Below, piece after piece: positions 1-8,919 of a stretch of 64,000 nt of DNA (position 1 is the stretch's first letter; each line of letters begins with the position of its first letter). Both the position numbers and the translations under genes were made by a program. The notes beneath the pieces are model-generated. The model saw only the letters and a list, made by a program, of their open reading frames with translations, was not told where the DNA came from and made no database searches. The DNA is taken from positions 62,001-126,000 of the forward strand of contig NZ_NQMO01000010.1 of NCBI RefSeq assembly GCF_002257645.1. Direction: 5' to 3'. The DNA comes from Paenibacillus sp. XY044. GTDB lineage: Bacteria > Bacillota > Bacilli > Paenibacillales > Paenibacillaceae.

Positions 1-158
1 ATAACGTTTAATAATTATATTGCAATTCCATTATAAGAAAAAAAAGAGTAACATGAAAAGTGCCACAAGTTGTTCACAGGTTATAAAAAGGGTGGCAAAT
101 GATGTCGAATAATGAATAATGAAAACGTTGTACTATGGAGAAAGGGGTACGTCAATTT
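1..158. other. AT-rich leader upstream of sdhC
   Basis: This short AT-rich stretch must hold the promoter and leader of the succinate dehydrogenase operon. A TATAAA hexamer lies at 82-87, but no convincing -35 partner is visible, so I do not assign a promoter. The open frame on the opposite strand here is a shadow of sdhC. Confidence 0.3.
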
Positions 159-827
159 ATGAAAGGTTATTATGCCAGAAAGCTTCATTCGCTTCTTGGG
201 GTCATTCCGCTCGCCTTGTTTTTCATCGAGCATGCCCTGACGAATTTTGGCGCATTTGAAGGAGGTCCTGAGCGGTTTAACGCCGGCGTCAAATTGCTGA
301 ATGACCTTCCGCTCATTTTCGTCCTGGAGTGGGTGCTGATTTATCTTCCGCTGATCTACCACGGCATATATGGGCTGTATATCGCGTATCAGGCGAAACC
401 GAACAACGGACGCTTTAATTATGACCGCAACTGGCGCTATTTGCTTCAGCGGATCACCGGTGTCATTACGTTCGTCTACATCATTTGGCACGTATTTGAA
501 ACCCGGTTCCAGATCACTCTGGGCAATGTGACTCACGAGGGGCTCGGCTCCCTTATGCATGACATCGTGACACAGCCGGTATTCTTCATCCTCTATCTGA
601 TCGGCGTCGTATCCGCGTCCTTCCACTTTGCGAACGGGCTTTGGTCGTTCCTGGTCGCATGGGGCATCACGGTCGGACCGCGTGCACAGCGGGTATCTTC
701 CTATGTGTGCATGACGCTGTTCGTCGTAGTAGCGCTGCTGTTTATCTTGTCGCTGGTCGCATTCCGCAGAGCGGAATTCCAGGAAGCATCGGTATGGATC
801 GATACCGTTAAGTCAGTTTTAAGTTAA
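159..827 (+). CDS. sdhC: Succinate dehydrogenase cytochrome b558 subunit
   Basis: Membrane anchor of succinate dehydrogenase. It holds haem b and passes electrons from the iron-sulphur subunit to menaquinone in the cytoplasmic membrane. The 222-residue protein has five hydrophobic segments and the RKLHSLLGVIP start typical of the single-chain b558 anchors of Bacillales; His residues inside membrane segments (IEHALTN, IIWHVF) are candidate haem ligands. I chose the ATG at 159 over the one at 135 because GGAGAAAGGGG (137-147) lies 11 bases before it, and the 135 ATG overlaps that site. It is first in a sdhCAB operon with 15 bases to sdhA. Confidence 0.95.
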   Translation: MKGYYARKLHSLLGVIPLALFFIEHALTNFGAFEGGPERFNAGVKLLNDLPLIFVLEWVLIYLPLIYHGIYGLYIAYQAKPNNGRFNYDRNWRYLLQRITGVITFVYIIWHVFETRFQITLGNVTHEGLGSLMHDIVTQPVFFILYLIGVVSASFHFANGLWSFLVAWGITVGPRAQRVSSYVCMTLFVVVALLFILSLVAFRRAEFQEASVWIDTVKSVLS

Positions 828-842
828 GGAGAGTGAGCAGGC

Positions 843-2588
843 ATGGCAACATCTAATATTATTATCGTGGGCGGCGGTCTGGCAGGTCTGATGGCCACCA
901 TTAAGGCAGCGGAAGCAGGCGTCCATGTTCACTTGTTTTCTTTGGTTCCGGTAAAAAGATCGCACTCCGTGTGCGCGCAGGGCGGCATCAACGGTGCCGT
1001 CAATACGAAGGGCGAGGGCGACTCGCCATGGGTTCACTTTGACGATACCGTGTACGGCGGGGACTTCCTCGCCAACCAGCCGCCGGTTAAGGCGATGTGC
1101 GAGGCGGCGCCGGGTATCATCCACCTGATGGACCGGATGGGCGTTATGTTTAACCGTACGCCGGAAGGTCTCCTCGATTTCCGCCGTTTCGGGGGAACGA
1201 AGCATCACCGTACGGCGTTCGCCGGCGCAACGACCGGGCAGCAGCTGCTGTACGCTCTTGACGAGCAAGTACGGCGCCACGAGACCGAAGGCCTCGTAAC
1301 GAAGCATGAGAATTGGGAGTTCCTGCAGGCGGTCATCGACGACGAAGGCATCTGCCGCGGCATCTGCGCGCAGGACTTGCGCACCATGGAAATTCATACG
1401 TTCCAGGCTGACGCGGTCATTCTTGCCAGCGGTGGTCCAGGGATCATTTTCGGCAAAACGACCAACTCGGTCATTAATACAGGCACCGCAGCCAGCGCCG
1501 TGTATCAGCAGGGCGTCAACTACGCGAACGGTGAATTCATCCAGATTCACCCGACGGCGATTCCGGGTGACGACAAGCTGCGCCTGATGTCCGAATCGGC
1601 CCGCGGTGAAGGCGGACGGATCTGGACGTATAAAGACGGCAAGCCATGGTACTTCCTGGAAGAGAAATACCCGGCCTACGGCAACTTGGTGCCGCGCGAC
1701 ATTGCGACACGCGAAATCTTCGACGTGTGCGTCAATCAGGGGCTCGGCGTCAACGGAGAGAACATGGTTTACCTCGACCTGTCCCATAAAGATCCGAAGG
1801 AGCTGGACGTCAAGCTTGGCGGCATTATCGAAATCTATGAAAAATTCGTAGGCGACGATCCGCGCAAACTTCCGATGAAGATCTTCCCGGCGGTTCACTA
1901 TTCCATGGGCGGCATGTGGGTCGATTACAACCAAATGACCAACATTCCCGGCCTGTTCGCAGCCGGCGAATGCGATTACCAATACCACGGGGCCAACCGT
2001 CTCGGAGCCAACTCGCTCGTATCGGCGATCTTCGGCGGCATGGTGGCTGGACCGAAAGCTGTGGAATACATCAAGGGAATGAAGAAATCCGCGGCCGATG
2101 TTCCGTCGAGCGTATACGAACGCTACAAGAAACAGCAAACGGACAAATACGAAGGCATCCTGAAGATGAACGGCACGGAGAATGCGTACGGGCTTCATAA
2201 GGAGCTCGGCGATATTATGACCGCCAATATGACCGTGGTTCGTTACAATAAAAAGCTGGAAGAAACGATCGGCAAAATCAAGGAAATGAAACAGCGCTAC
2301 AAAAACATCAACGTCAACGATACGTCGCGCTGGAACAATCCGGGCGCCTCGTTTACCCGTCAGCTGTGGAACATGCTGGAACTGGCCGAGGCGATGACGC
2401 TTGGGGCGCTGCTCCGCAACGAGAGCCGCGGAGCGCACTACAAGCCGGATTTCCCGGACCGCAACGACGAAGAGTTCCTCAAGACGACCAAAGCTACGTG
2501 GACACCGGAAGGTCCGCAAATTTCTTATGAAGCAGTGGATGTATCGCTGATCCCTCCACGGATCCGCGACTACTCCAAAGACAAGTAA
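843..2588 (+). CDS. sdhA: Succinate dehydrogenase flavoprotein subunit
   Basis: Catalytic FAD subunit of complex II; it oxidises succinate to fumarate on the cytoplasmic face of the membrane. The N-terminal GGGLAGL dinucleotide-binding motif is followed by RSHSVCAQGG, whose His41 is the expected covalent FAD attachment site. The HPTAIPG and GGMWVDYNQ regions are typical of the family. At 581 residues it matches the length of Bacillales SdhA. AAGGAG is placed just before the ATG, and the gene sits between sdhC and sdhB in the conserved order. The long antisense frame over this gene is a composition shadow. Confidence 0.97.
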   Translation: MATSNIIIVGGGLAGLMATIKAAEAGVHVHLFSLVPVKRSHSVCAQGGINGAVNTKGEGDSPWVHFDDTVYGGDFLANQPPVKAMCEAAPGIIHLMDRMGVMFNRTPEGLLDFRRFGGTKHHRTAFAGATTGQQLLYALDEQVRRHETEGLVTKHENWEFLQAVIDDEGICRGICAQDLRTMEIHTFQADAVILASGGPGIIFGKTTNSVINTGTAASAVYQQGVNYANGEFIQIHPTAIPGDDKLRLMSESARGEGGRIWTYKDGKPWYFLEEKYPAYGNLVPRDIATREIFDVCVNQGLGVNGENMVYLDLSHKDPKELDVKLGGIIEIYEKFVGDDPRKLPMKIFPAVHYSMGGMWVDYNQMTNIPGLFAAGECDYQYHGANRLGANSLVSAIFGGMVAGPKAVEYIKGMKKSAADVPSSVYERYKKQQTDKYEGILKMNGTENAYGLHKELGDIMTANMTVVRYNKKLEETIGKIKEMKQRYKNINVNDTSRWNNPGASFTRQLWNMLELAEAMTLGALLRNESRGAHYKPDFPDRNDEEFLKTTKATWTPEGPQISYEAVDVSLIPPRIRDYSKDK

Positions 2589-2604
2589 AGAAGGGGGATT
2601 TGAC

Positions 2605-3369
2605 ATGGCGGAAGCAACTGCATCTTCCAAAAAAGTGAAGTTTATCATAACCCGTCAGGACGGCCCGGACGCTGCTGCCTATACCGAGGAGTTCGAGCTT
2701 CCGTACCGCCCGGGAATGAACGTGATCAGCGCGCTGATGGAAATTCAGCGTAATCCGGTCAACGCCAATGGTCAGAAGATCGCTCCGGTATGTTGGGAAT
2801 CCAACTGTCTGGAAGAGGTATGCGGCGCGTGCTCGATGGTGATCAACGGCAAGCCGCGCCAAGCGTGTGCGGCGCTGGTCGATAAGCTGGAACAACCGGT
2901 CCGGATTCAGCCGATGAAGACGTTCCCTGTCGTGCGCGACCTCGTTATCGACCGCAGCCGGATGTTCAACGCCCTCAAACGGGTGAAAGCCTGGATTCCG
3001 ATTGACGGTACGTACGATCTCGGCCCAGGACCGCGGATGCCGGAGAAGAAGCGCCAGTGGGCATATGAGCTGTCCAAGTGTATGACCTGCGGCGTCTGCC
3101 TTGAAGCCTGCCCGAACGTGAACGACAAGACCGACTTTATCGGTCCGGCGGCGATCTCCCAAGTACGCCTGTTCAACTCCCACCCGACGGGTGAGATGAA
3201 CAAGGAAGAACGCCTGGAAGCGCTGATGGAGGACGGCGGCATCGAGGGCTGCGGCAACTCGCAGAACTGCGTACGCTCCTGTCCGAAAGGCATCCCGCTG
3301 ACCACGTCGATCGCGGAAATGAACAAGCAAACCACCAAGCACATGTTCAAGCAGTGGCTTGGTGTATAA
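2605..3369 (+). CDS. sdhB: Succinate dehydrogenase iron-sulphur subunit
   Basis: Electron-transfer subunit of complex II linking the SdhA flavin to the SdhC haem. Cysteines expected to bind three clusters are all present: C63, C68, C73, C76 and C88 in the ferredoxin-like N-terminal domain (CWESNCLEEVCGAC), C159-C169 in CMTCGVCLEACP, and C216, C222 and C226 in CGNSQNCVRSCPKG. Length is 254 residues, as usual. AAGAAGGGGG precedes the start, 16 bases after sdhA. A terminator follows closely, so this is the last gene of the operon. Confidence 0.97.
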   Translation: MAEATASSKKVKFIITRQDGPDAAAYTEEFELPYRPGMNVISALMEIQRNPVNANGQKIAPVCWESNCLEEVCGACSMVINGKPRQACAALVDKLEQPVRIQPMKTFPVVRDLVIDRSRMFNALKRVKAWIPIDGTYDLGPGPRMPEKKRQWAYELSKCMTCGVCLEACPNVNDKTDFIGPAAISQVRLFNSHPTGEMNKEERLEALMEDGGIEGCGNSQNCVRSCPKGIPLTTSIAEMNKQTTKHMFKQWLGV

Positions 3370-3385
3370 TTCCCGGAACCATCAT

Positions 3386-3426
3386 CCTCTTGTCAGCGGA
3401 GTTTTTCGCTGGCAAGGGGATTTTTT
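3386..3426 (+). terminator. Rho-independent terminator of sdhCAB
   Basis: A 13-base stem (CCTCTTGTCAGCG pairing with CGCTGGCAAGGGG, including G-T pairs) with a short T-rich loop is followed by six T residues, about 20 bases after the sdhB stop. Confidence 0.85.
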
Positions 3427-3541
3427 GGTATGAGGCGAGATGCGTCCAACCCATGTGCCGGGGGTAATCTAACAATAGGATACTTCTAAAACTTTACAAC
3501 CGAAGACGTGTATGTGCAGGGAGAATGGAGGAGGATGGCTC

Positions 3542-4180
3542 ATGTCTTGGTGGATGTGGGTACTTAATATTTCCGGGTTGATTGTCCTGATTGCGTTGTT
3601 TTACGGATTGGAGAAAAAATGGACGAGCAAGGCGATCCTGCTGGGACCGATTCTCATTTATGCCCTGGTCTCCCTGGAAGACCTGCTCGGCTGGATTGAC
3701 CTTTCCCGGGTTGTCCCGGGATCAGGGGGGATGCGCGCCTTGATTCTGCTCTTCTGTCTGAGCTCTGTCATATTCTATGTGTTGTATATTTTCAACCGGA
3801 TCGCGGATTCGGCCCTGAAAAAGGAAGTGCAGCTCAAAACCGTCATTACGCGCATCAGCATGGCTACGTTAACCTGTATCCTTTTTTTTACCGTCATCTA
3901 CACGTCGATTTACAAGCTCTTCGGCCATAACAGCTTCGATGGGAAAAATATTGGCTACGATCTGCTCAGCCAGCTGATCTCCTTCCTGTATTTTAGCGTC
4001 GCGACCTTCGCGACCGTCGGTTACGGGGATATCACCCCCGTCGATAATACCTCCAGGGGAGCCGTCGTGATGGAGATCGCCTTTAGTTTTGTTACGGTTG
4101 CCTACGCACTGTCGATGCTGAGCGTGTTCCGCAAAATTTTCAAGGAAGGACCGGAGGACGCCGGACAAGAAGAAATATAG
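3542..4180 (+). CDS. Small potassium channel (ion-channel 2 family)
   Basis: Probable K+ channel in the cytoplasmic membrane. TVGYGD at residues 158-163 is the canonical selectivity filter. It sits in a pore loop between a hydrophobic segment at about 107-124 and a last one at about 173-194. Three further hydrophobic segments lie at about 5-22, 31-50 and 65-84, giving five in total with only about 18 residues after the last one. No RCK or cyclic-nucleotide domain is attached, so gating is unclear. The ATG at 3542 follows GGAGGAGGA at good spacing; the upstream ATG at 3512 has none. It stands alone between the sdh operon and a phosphoesterase gene. Confidence 0.85.
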   Translation: MSWWMWVLNISGLIVLIALFYGLEKKWTSKAILLGPILIYALVSLEDLLGWIDLSRVVPGSGGMRALILLFCLSSVIFYVLYIFNRIADSALKKEVQLKTVITRISMATLTCILFFTVIYTSIYKLFGHNSFDGKNIGYDLLSQLISFLYFSVATFATVGYGDITPVDNTSRGAVVMEIAFSFVTVAYALSMLSVFRKIFKEGPEDAGQEEI

Positions 4181-4362
4181 CTTTACCGCCGCCATGACTG
4201 GACATTACGCCAGTAACAAGGCGACGTTTCTCTTTAATACCCGCGTTATCCCACGCTAGGATACCGCCTCTGGCGGACTGATCCGCACAGCTGGAAGAGC
4301 AGCGGCCTGAAGGATATAATAGGGGAAAGTCCTATTCTATTCCAATACAGGAGGCCGTCTGC

Positions 4363-5277
4363 ATGAAAAATACGCCGCACCCGGGAACGGGAAATCGGCA
4401 GGACGCAGCCCCGACGGAGCTGCCCGGCAGCCGGCTTACCCGCAGGCAATTTTTGAAGCGCGGCGTCGCCCTTGCGGCCGGCGCAGGACTGCTGACAGGG
4501 GCATACGCCTGGTTGTGGGAGCCGCTGCTGCTGGATACCGTTTACCGGACCTTGGTATGTCCGCGGCTGCCGGCGGCTTTTCACAACTTGAAAGTCGTTC
4601 ATTTCAGCGATGTCCATCTCGGGTTTCACACCCGGAAGAAGCACATCGAGAACCTGGTGGCGGCCATTCGCCGGGAAGCTCCAGAGCTGATTTGCTTTAC
4701 CGGTGATATTATTGATTCGAGTGCGGAAGCGATGAACGAGTATATTCCTCTGCTCGCTTCGACTGAAGCCCCCTTGGGCAAATTCGCGGTGCTTGGCAAC
4801 CACGATTTTTGGGGAGGAAGCGGGAAGCAGGTGATCGAAAAGCTGCAGGTGGCCGGGTTTCGGGTCCTGCAGAACGGCAATCAGCTCCTAAACCGGGGCG
4901 GACAAACCATCGCAGTGGTCGGCTTGGATGACTGGCTGCACGGATTTCCCGATCCGAAGAAGGGGAGAGCCGGCATTCCGGACGACATGTTCACCTTACT
5001 GATGATGCATGAGCCGGATTACGCCGGCAACGCCGCCCTGTTTCCTTTCGACCTGCAGCTGTCCGGGCACAGCCATGGCGGACAGGTCCGCCTGCCGCTG
5101 CTCGGTGCACTGATGACGCCTCCGGGGTCTAAGCGTTACATCATGGGCATGTACGAGGTGGGAGATCGGCGAATGCCGCTGTACGTCAACCGGGGGATCG
5201 GAGAAACGCATCTTCCCGTCCGCTTTTTGTGCAAGCCGGAGCTTACGGTCTTCACCCTGCAGTCTGCCGCCCGGTAA
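4363..5277 (+). CDS. Tat-exported metallophosphoesterase, YkuE-like
   Basis: Calcineurin-type phosphoesterase, probably carried to the outer face of the membrane. The N-terminus has LTRRQFLKRG (twin Arg at 27-28) before a hydrophobic stretch at 33-50, as in the Tat-dependent Bacillus YkuE. Metal-binding motifs are in order: DVHLG (D83, H85), GDIID (D115), GNHD (N146, H147) and GHSHGGQ near residue 236. Length of 304 residues fits the family. CAGGAGG precedes the ATG. The natural substrate is not evident; cell-wall or lipid phosphoesters are possible from family knowledge. Confidence 0.88.
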   Translation: MKNTPHPGTGNRQDAAPTELPGSRLTRRQFLKRGVALAAGAGLLTGAYAWLWEPLLLDTVYRTLVCPRLPAAFHNLKVVHFSDVHLGFHTRKKHIENLVAAIRREAPELICFTGDIIDSSAEAMNEYIPLLASTEAPLGKFAVLGNHDFWGGSGKQVIEKLQVAGFRVLQNGNQLLNRGGQTIAVVGLDDWLHGFPDPKKGRAGIPDDMFTLLMMHEPDYAGNAALFPFDLQLSGHSHGGQVRLPLLGALMTPPGSKRYIMGMYEVGDRRMPLYVNRGIGETHLPVRFLCKPELTVFTLQSAAR

Positions 5278-5337
5278 CCCGGCCGGCAGCCATCCGGATC
5301 AAATCAAGGGAAACAAGCGAAAGAAGGGGAGAAGAGC

Positions 5338-5955
5338 GTGCTGAACGAGGACAAACGAACGCCGATGCCTATGCTGAAGGGCAGCCGCCTGATGATGAAA
5401 CCGATCGAACTGCAGGATGCGCCGAGGCTGCTGGACATCCTGGCTGACCCCGAGGTGATCAAATACGTGACCCAGGGCTCCTTCTTCAGCTTTGCCCGCT
5501 CGCGGCGCATCGCCTCGGAGCTGCTGGCCACCGGCCGCATGGACTCGCTGCATATGGGCATTTGGATTTATGGGGAGCGCGAGCTGGCCGGTGTGGTGTC
5601 GATGCAGCATTGGCGCCAGGAGAAGCGCGATGCCATGATCGGCTATATGCTCGCCAAAGAGTATTGGGGCAGGGGGATCGCCAGCGAAGCGCTTGGCCTG
5701 ATGCTGCATTATGCTTTCACCGAGCTGAAATTGCTGCACATGGAGGGCAGATGCCATGCGGTCAACACGGCGTCGGCCAGGGTGATGCAAAAGAACGGAA
5801 TGCAGCTCAGCCGCACGTTTCAGCATAGACGTATGTTTTTTGCCGCACCGGTCGAAATGAAGGTGTACGTTCATACCGATCGTTCATATGATGAATACCG
5901 GAAGGGGCTGCAGCTTCAGGCAAACCCGGCGATCGCACCGTCTCTGCAATCATAA
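5338..5955 (+). CDS. GNAT-family N-acetyltransferase
   Basis: Probable acetyl-CoA-dependent acetyltransferase of the RimJ/RimL type. The core runs from the strand LMMKPIELQD through a W-G-R-G-I-A-S-E motif near residue 112 that forms the pyrophosphate loop, to the VNTASARVMQKNGM helix that ends most members. The start is a GTG with AAGGGGA about 8 bases upstream; ATGs at 5365 and 5371 are weaker choices. The acceptor, whether protein N-terminus, amino acid or drug, cannot be told from sequence. Confidence 0.85.
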   Translation: MLNEDKRTPMPMLKGSRLMMKPIELQDAPRLLDILADPEVIKYVTQGSFFSFARSRRIASELLATGRMDSLHMGIWIYGERELAGVVSMQHWRQEKRDAMIGYMLAKEYWGRGIASEALGLMLHYAFTELKLLHMEGRCHAVNTASARVMQKNGMQLSRTFQHRRMFFAAPVEMKVYVHTDRSYDEYRKGLQLQANPAIAPSLQS

Positions 5956-6069
5956 TCAATTAGGTAAGATTTGTAACATAAATGAAATATTGCTGTTATG
6001 GGACTCTAACAGAGACAGGGTAAACTTATTCACATGACCCCCTTTTTGAAAATATAAATGATGTTCTGG

Positions 6070-6099
6070 GACCCGGATCGTGCGGGTTCATTTTTTTTG
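6070..6099 (+). terminator. Possible weak terminator after the GNAT gene
   Basis: GACCCG pairs with CGGGTTC across a short loop and is followed by TTCATTTTTTTT. The stem is only five or six pairs, so this is a weak call. It faces the terminator of the opposite-strand histidinol phosphatase gene. Confidence 0.4.
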
Positions 6100-6102
6100 C
6101 CC

Positions 6103-6131
6103 AAAAAAAGAGGCTCCCTCAGAGGGGAACC
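6103..6131 (-). terminator. Rho-independent terminator of the hisJ-like gene
   Basis: On the minus strand GGTTCCC pairs with GGGAGCC over a six-base loop and is followed by TCTTTTTTT. The stem overlaps the stop codon of the gene. Confidence 0.7.
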
Positions 6132-6928
6132 ACCTTTTTCTCTTTGTTCTTGTAATAGACCCATTCTCGGAATCCGATGTCCTTCAGGCGGCGGGCCACT
6201 TCGTCCCGCTCGTCTCCGACCCTTCCGGGAACATGGGCGTCGGAGCCGAAAGTAACGTCCACGCCGAAATGGAGCGCCCGCTCGAGGATGGCGTCCGCCG
6301 GGTACCAGCCGCCGCTCAGCTTCGTTTTGCCCGACGTATTGATTTCAATCGCGATTCCGCACTCAGCAATGGTCTGCAGCGTTTCGTCAATGACCTCATC
6401 GGCGGGAATGTCGGAGAAGGCCGGAAAGTTGCCTTTCATCGCGTCAATATGCCCGAGGATTTGGAACATGCCGCTTCGGGCGGAATCCTGGATCAACCGG
6501 TAATACTCCTCCTTCACGCGGATGCGCTCCTGTTCGGACAGCCCCTTCCAGCGGTTTTTGTTAAAGATGCTGACGCCACCCACGCTATGTACCGAGCCGA
6601 TCAAGTAGTCAAAGGGATAATCGGCAAGAACCTTTCTATATGTCTCCGCATGCTCGGGAAAAAAGTCGGATTCGATGCCGAGCAGCACGTCGATGCGCCC
6701 CTCGTATTCTTTTTTCAAATCAAGCACTTCCCGCACATAATGCTGAAGCTCCGATTTGCCCATGGCGATGCGAGGGAACGCCCGGTCCTCTTTTTCTCCA
6801 AAATAAGGGGTATGGTCCGAAATGCCGATGACTTGCAGTCCGGCGCCCAGCGCCGCTTCCACGTAATCCCGGATGTTGCCGTCGGCGTGTCCGCAGCGGA
6901 AATGATGGGTATGCAGATCAAATTTCAT
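6119..6928 (-). CDS. hisJ: PHP-type histidinol-phosphatase
   Basis: Metal-dependent phosphatase of the PHP superfamily, expected to convert L-histidinol phosphate to L-histidinol in histidine synthesis. The first metal motif DLHTHH is at residues 4-9, followed by CGHADG, ISDHTP and GIESDFFP. LIGSVHSV and the C-terminal FGSDAH site complete the set of His and Asp ligands. At 269 residues it matches Bacillus HisJ (formerly HisK). A GGAGGAG-type ribosome site precedes the ATG. No other his gene is nearby, which is usual for hisJ in Bacillales. Confidence 0.88.
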   Translation of the reverse strand: MKFDLHTHHFRCGHADGNIRDYVEAALGAGLQVIGISDHTPYFGEKEDRAFPRIAMGKSELQHYVREVLDLKKEYEGRIDVLLGIESDFFPEHAETYRKVLADYPFDYLIGSVHSVGGVSIFNKNRWKGLSEQERIRVKEEYYRLIQDSARSGMFQILGHIDAMKGNFPAFSDIPADEVIDETLQTIAECGIAIEINTSGKTKLSGGWYPADAILERALHFGVDVTFGSDAHVPGRVGDERDEVARRLKDIGFREWVYYKNKEKKVVPL

Positions 6929-6980
6929 ATAGATACTCCTCCTTGTTCAATGTTAGTTGGGAATTAGAGGCATGCGAGGC

Positions 6981-7883
6981 TTATTCCGAGCTGATGAAAT
7001 TCGTTTCCGGCATGCCTTTCAGGTCGCTCAGAAACTGCTGCATGGCCGAGTTCAGGTATTTACCGGATTTGTAAATGACGCCGACGGGATGGCTCACTTC
7101 CAATTCAGTTAGCGGGATAATCTTCAGCGTGCCGAGGCGGAGCTCACTTGCGACCGACTGTTTGGACATGATCGCCGCGCCGAGATCGATTTCGACCATC
7201 CGCTTGATTTCTTCGCTGCTGGACAGTTCCATGACCACGTTGGGTTCGATTCCGTGCTTTTTAAGAATATCATCGGCAAACCTTCTGCCCACCGTATCGG
7301 GAGACAGCAGGATGAGGGGCGTTTCCCGGAGGACATCGATCGTGACGGCCGTTTTCCGGGCGAGCGGATGGCGCGGGGAGACGATCAGCTCAAATGTGTC
7401 ATAGTACAGAACCGACGTCATCAAATTGGGGTTGCGTTCGATCAGATAACCCAGGCCCACATCGATCTGTCCGTTCTCCACACTGGTGTATATCTGGGAA
7501 GAAGCCATGGACATGATGGAGGTTTTGATGAGGGGAAACTGGTTCTGGAAATAAGAAAGTACCCTTGGTAAAATTTGTATGGCTATCGAGGTGGTCGTTC
7601 CGAGAACGATGTGTCCCTGCGGGGTTTGATCCAGGTCGTACAGCCGCTCCTTCAGCTCTTCCACAACGGTCAGTATCCGCTCGGCATGGCTGAGAAACAC
7701 TTCTCCGCGGTCGGTCAGCGTAACCGGCTGGTTCCGGTCCACGAGTACCGTCTTGAACTCGTCCTCCAGACTTTTGATCTGGGCAGACACGGCCGGCTGG
7801 GTCAAGTTGAGCAGCTCTCCGGCCTTGCGGAAGCTCATGGTTTTCGAAATGGTGATCAGGGTCTCCAATTGGCTAATGTTCAT
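6981..7883 (-). CDS. LysR-family transcriptional regulator
   Basis: DNA-binding regulator of 300 residues. Residues 1-60 form the LysR winged helix (MSFRKAGELLNLTQPAVSAQ region) and residues 90-295 the periplasmic-binding-like effector domain. The overall sequence resembles the CysL/YwfK group, but the effector is not readable from sequence. AGGAGG lies ahead of the ATG. It lies 52 bases upstream of the hisJ-like gene on the same strand, so co-transcription is possible. A direct target is not obvious. Confidence 0.88.
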   Translation of the reverse strand: MNISQLETLITISKTMSFRKAGELLNLTQPAVSAQIKSLEDEFKTVLVDRNQPVTLTDRGEVFLSHAERILTVVEELKERLYDLDQTPQGHIVLGTTTSIAIQILPRVLSYFQNQFPLIKTSIMSMASSQIYTSVENGQIDVGLGYLIERNPNLMTSVLYYDTFELIVSPRHPLARKTAVTIDVLRETPLILLSPDTVGRRFADDILKKHGIEPNVVMELSSSEEIKRMVEIDLGAAIMSKQSVASELRLGTLKIIPLTELEVSHPVGVIYKSGKYLNSAMQQFLSDLKGMPETNFISSE

Positions 7884-8046
7884 GCATTTCCTCCTTCGAC
7901 GTTGATGGCTGCCGGCAAGCAGATAAATTCGAACAAGTGTATCCTTTCATTATATGGGATTCCGGAAGTCAGGGCAACGCGGGCGGATGCGGCCGGTGGT
8001 TCGTTTTATTTTTAGAAAAAGCAATCTACAAAATTCGCCACGGTCT

Positions 8047-8073
8047 TCAAAATTACTCCGGAAGTACCGATAT
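8047..8073 (+). promoter_or_regulatory. Sigma-D-like promoter upstream of cheX
   Basis: TCAAA with CAAA at 8048-8051, then 14 bases, then ACCGATAT at 8066-8073 closely matches the Bacillus flagellar sigma-D pattern (TAAA, 15 bases, GCCGATAA/T). It is the most distinctive element in the 386-base gap between the LysR gene and cheX, and points toward cheX about 190 bases downstream. A TATAAT at 8197-8202 nearer the gene lacks a clear -35 element. Confidence 0.5.
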
Positions 8074-8269
8074 AGATAAAGGGAATCATCCCGGTTTTCT
8101 TTCTTAAATAGGAAACTCGAAGGATATATAAGGGTATTTATACCCTGGATAGAAGACGTTTCATGAATTTTTCGTGATTTATTCCAGGGTTTAAAGTATA
8201 ATTATTCCAATGGTAATGGGACTTTTGGGACATGTCCTCAACCCGTTGTGAAAGGGGCAGTAATTACAT

Positions 8270-8728
8270 ATGAAGGCTGAAGTCATTAATCCTTTTCTGG
8301 AGTCCGCCCGGACCGTCATTGAACAAGTGATTCAGGTAACCCCTTCTACGGGCAGTCTCGGGGTGAAGAATATGGAGCTCATCGCGGATCATATCTGGAT
8401 TCAAATCGGGATGACGGGACAGCTTACCGGCAACATCGTGTTCGGGATTCAAGAGCATGTGGCGCTGCGAATGGTGTCCGTGATGATGGGCGGTTATATT
8501 TTGACGGAAATGGACGAAATGGGCCAGAGCGCCATATCCGAACTTGGCAATATGATCAGCGGCAATGCAAGCACGATTTTGTCCAATCAAGGCGTCACGG
8601 TTGACATTACGCCTCCGAAGGTGATGAAGAGTGAGCACATCGAGTCGTTCCTCCCGCAAAAGGCGCTCAGCATTCCGCTGCTCATGGACGGAATCGGCGA
8701 ACTGGATATTCAGGTCATGATATCTTAA
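8270..8728 (+). CDS. cheX: Chemotaxis protein CheX (CheY-P phosphatase)
   Basis: Small cytoplasmic protein of the CheC/CheX/FliY family, which dephosphorylates the response regulator CheY-P to reset the flagellar motor signal. The signature helix SELGNMISGNA near residue 90 carries the Glu and Asn that act on the phosphoryl group. A single such helix and a 152-residue length fit CheX rather than the two-site CheC. AAAGGGG precedes the ATG. It is monocistronic here, away from the main flagellar operon, with a sigma-D-like promoter upstream. Confidence 0.85.
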   Translation: MKAEVINPFLESARTVIEQVIQVTPSTGSLGVKNMELIADHIWIQIGMTGQLTGNIVFGIQEHVALRMVSVMMGGYILTEMDEMGQSAISELGNMISGNASTILSNQGVTVDITPPKVMKSEHIESFLPQKALSIPLLMDGIGELDIQVMIS

Positions 8729-8919
8729 AATATCAGCAAGGAATAACGGCAGGAAGCACAAGCGTTACGTTTGCTGATACCTGGGCATGAAGCTGGTCCG
8801 CTGTGCAGCGCGGGCGACGTTATCCTACAGCAGCGGGAAATGGAGGGAACGAACCTTGAACAGCGTTGTTACGCTGGTTCCGGGTGCCCGGCCTGTTTCC
8901 CTTAGGAGGACGAGAAGCC

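Noticed and set aside
819..2648. 609-residue open frame opposite sdhA
   Set aside because: It lies fully antisense to a clear SdhA with all motifs, has no ribosome site and no recognisable domain; it is a composition effect.
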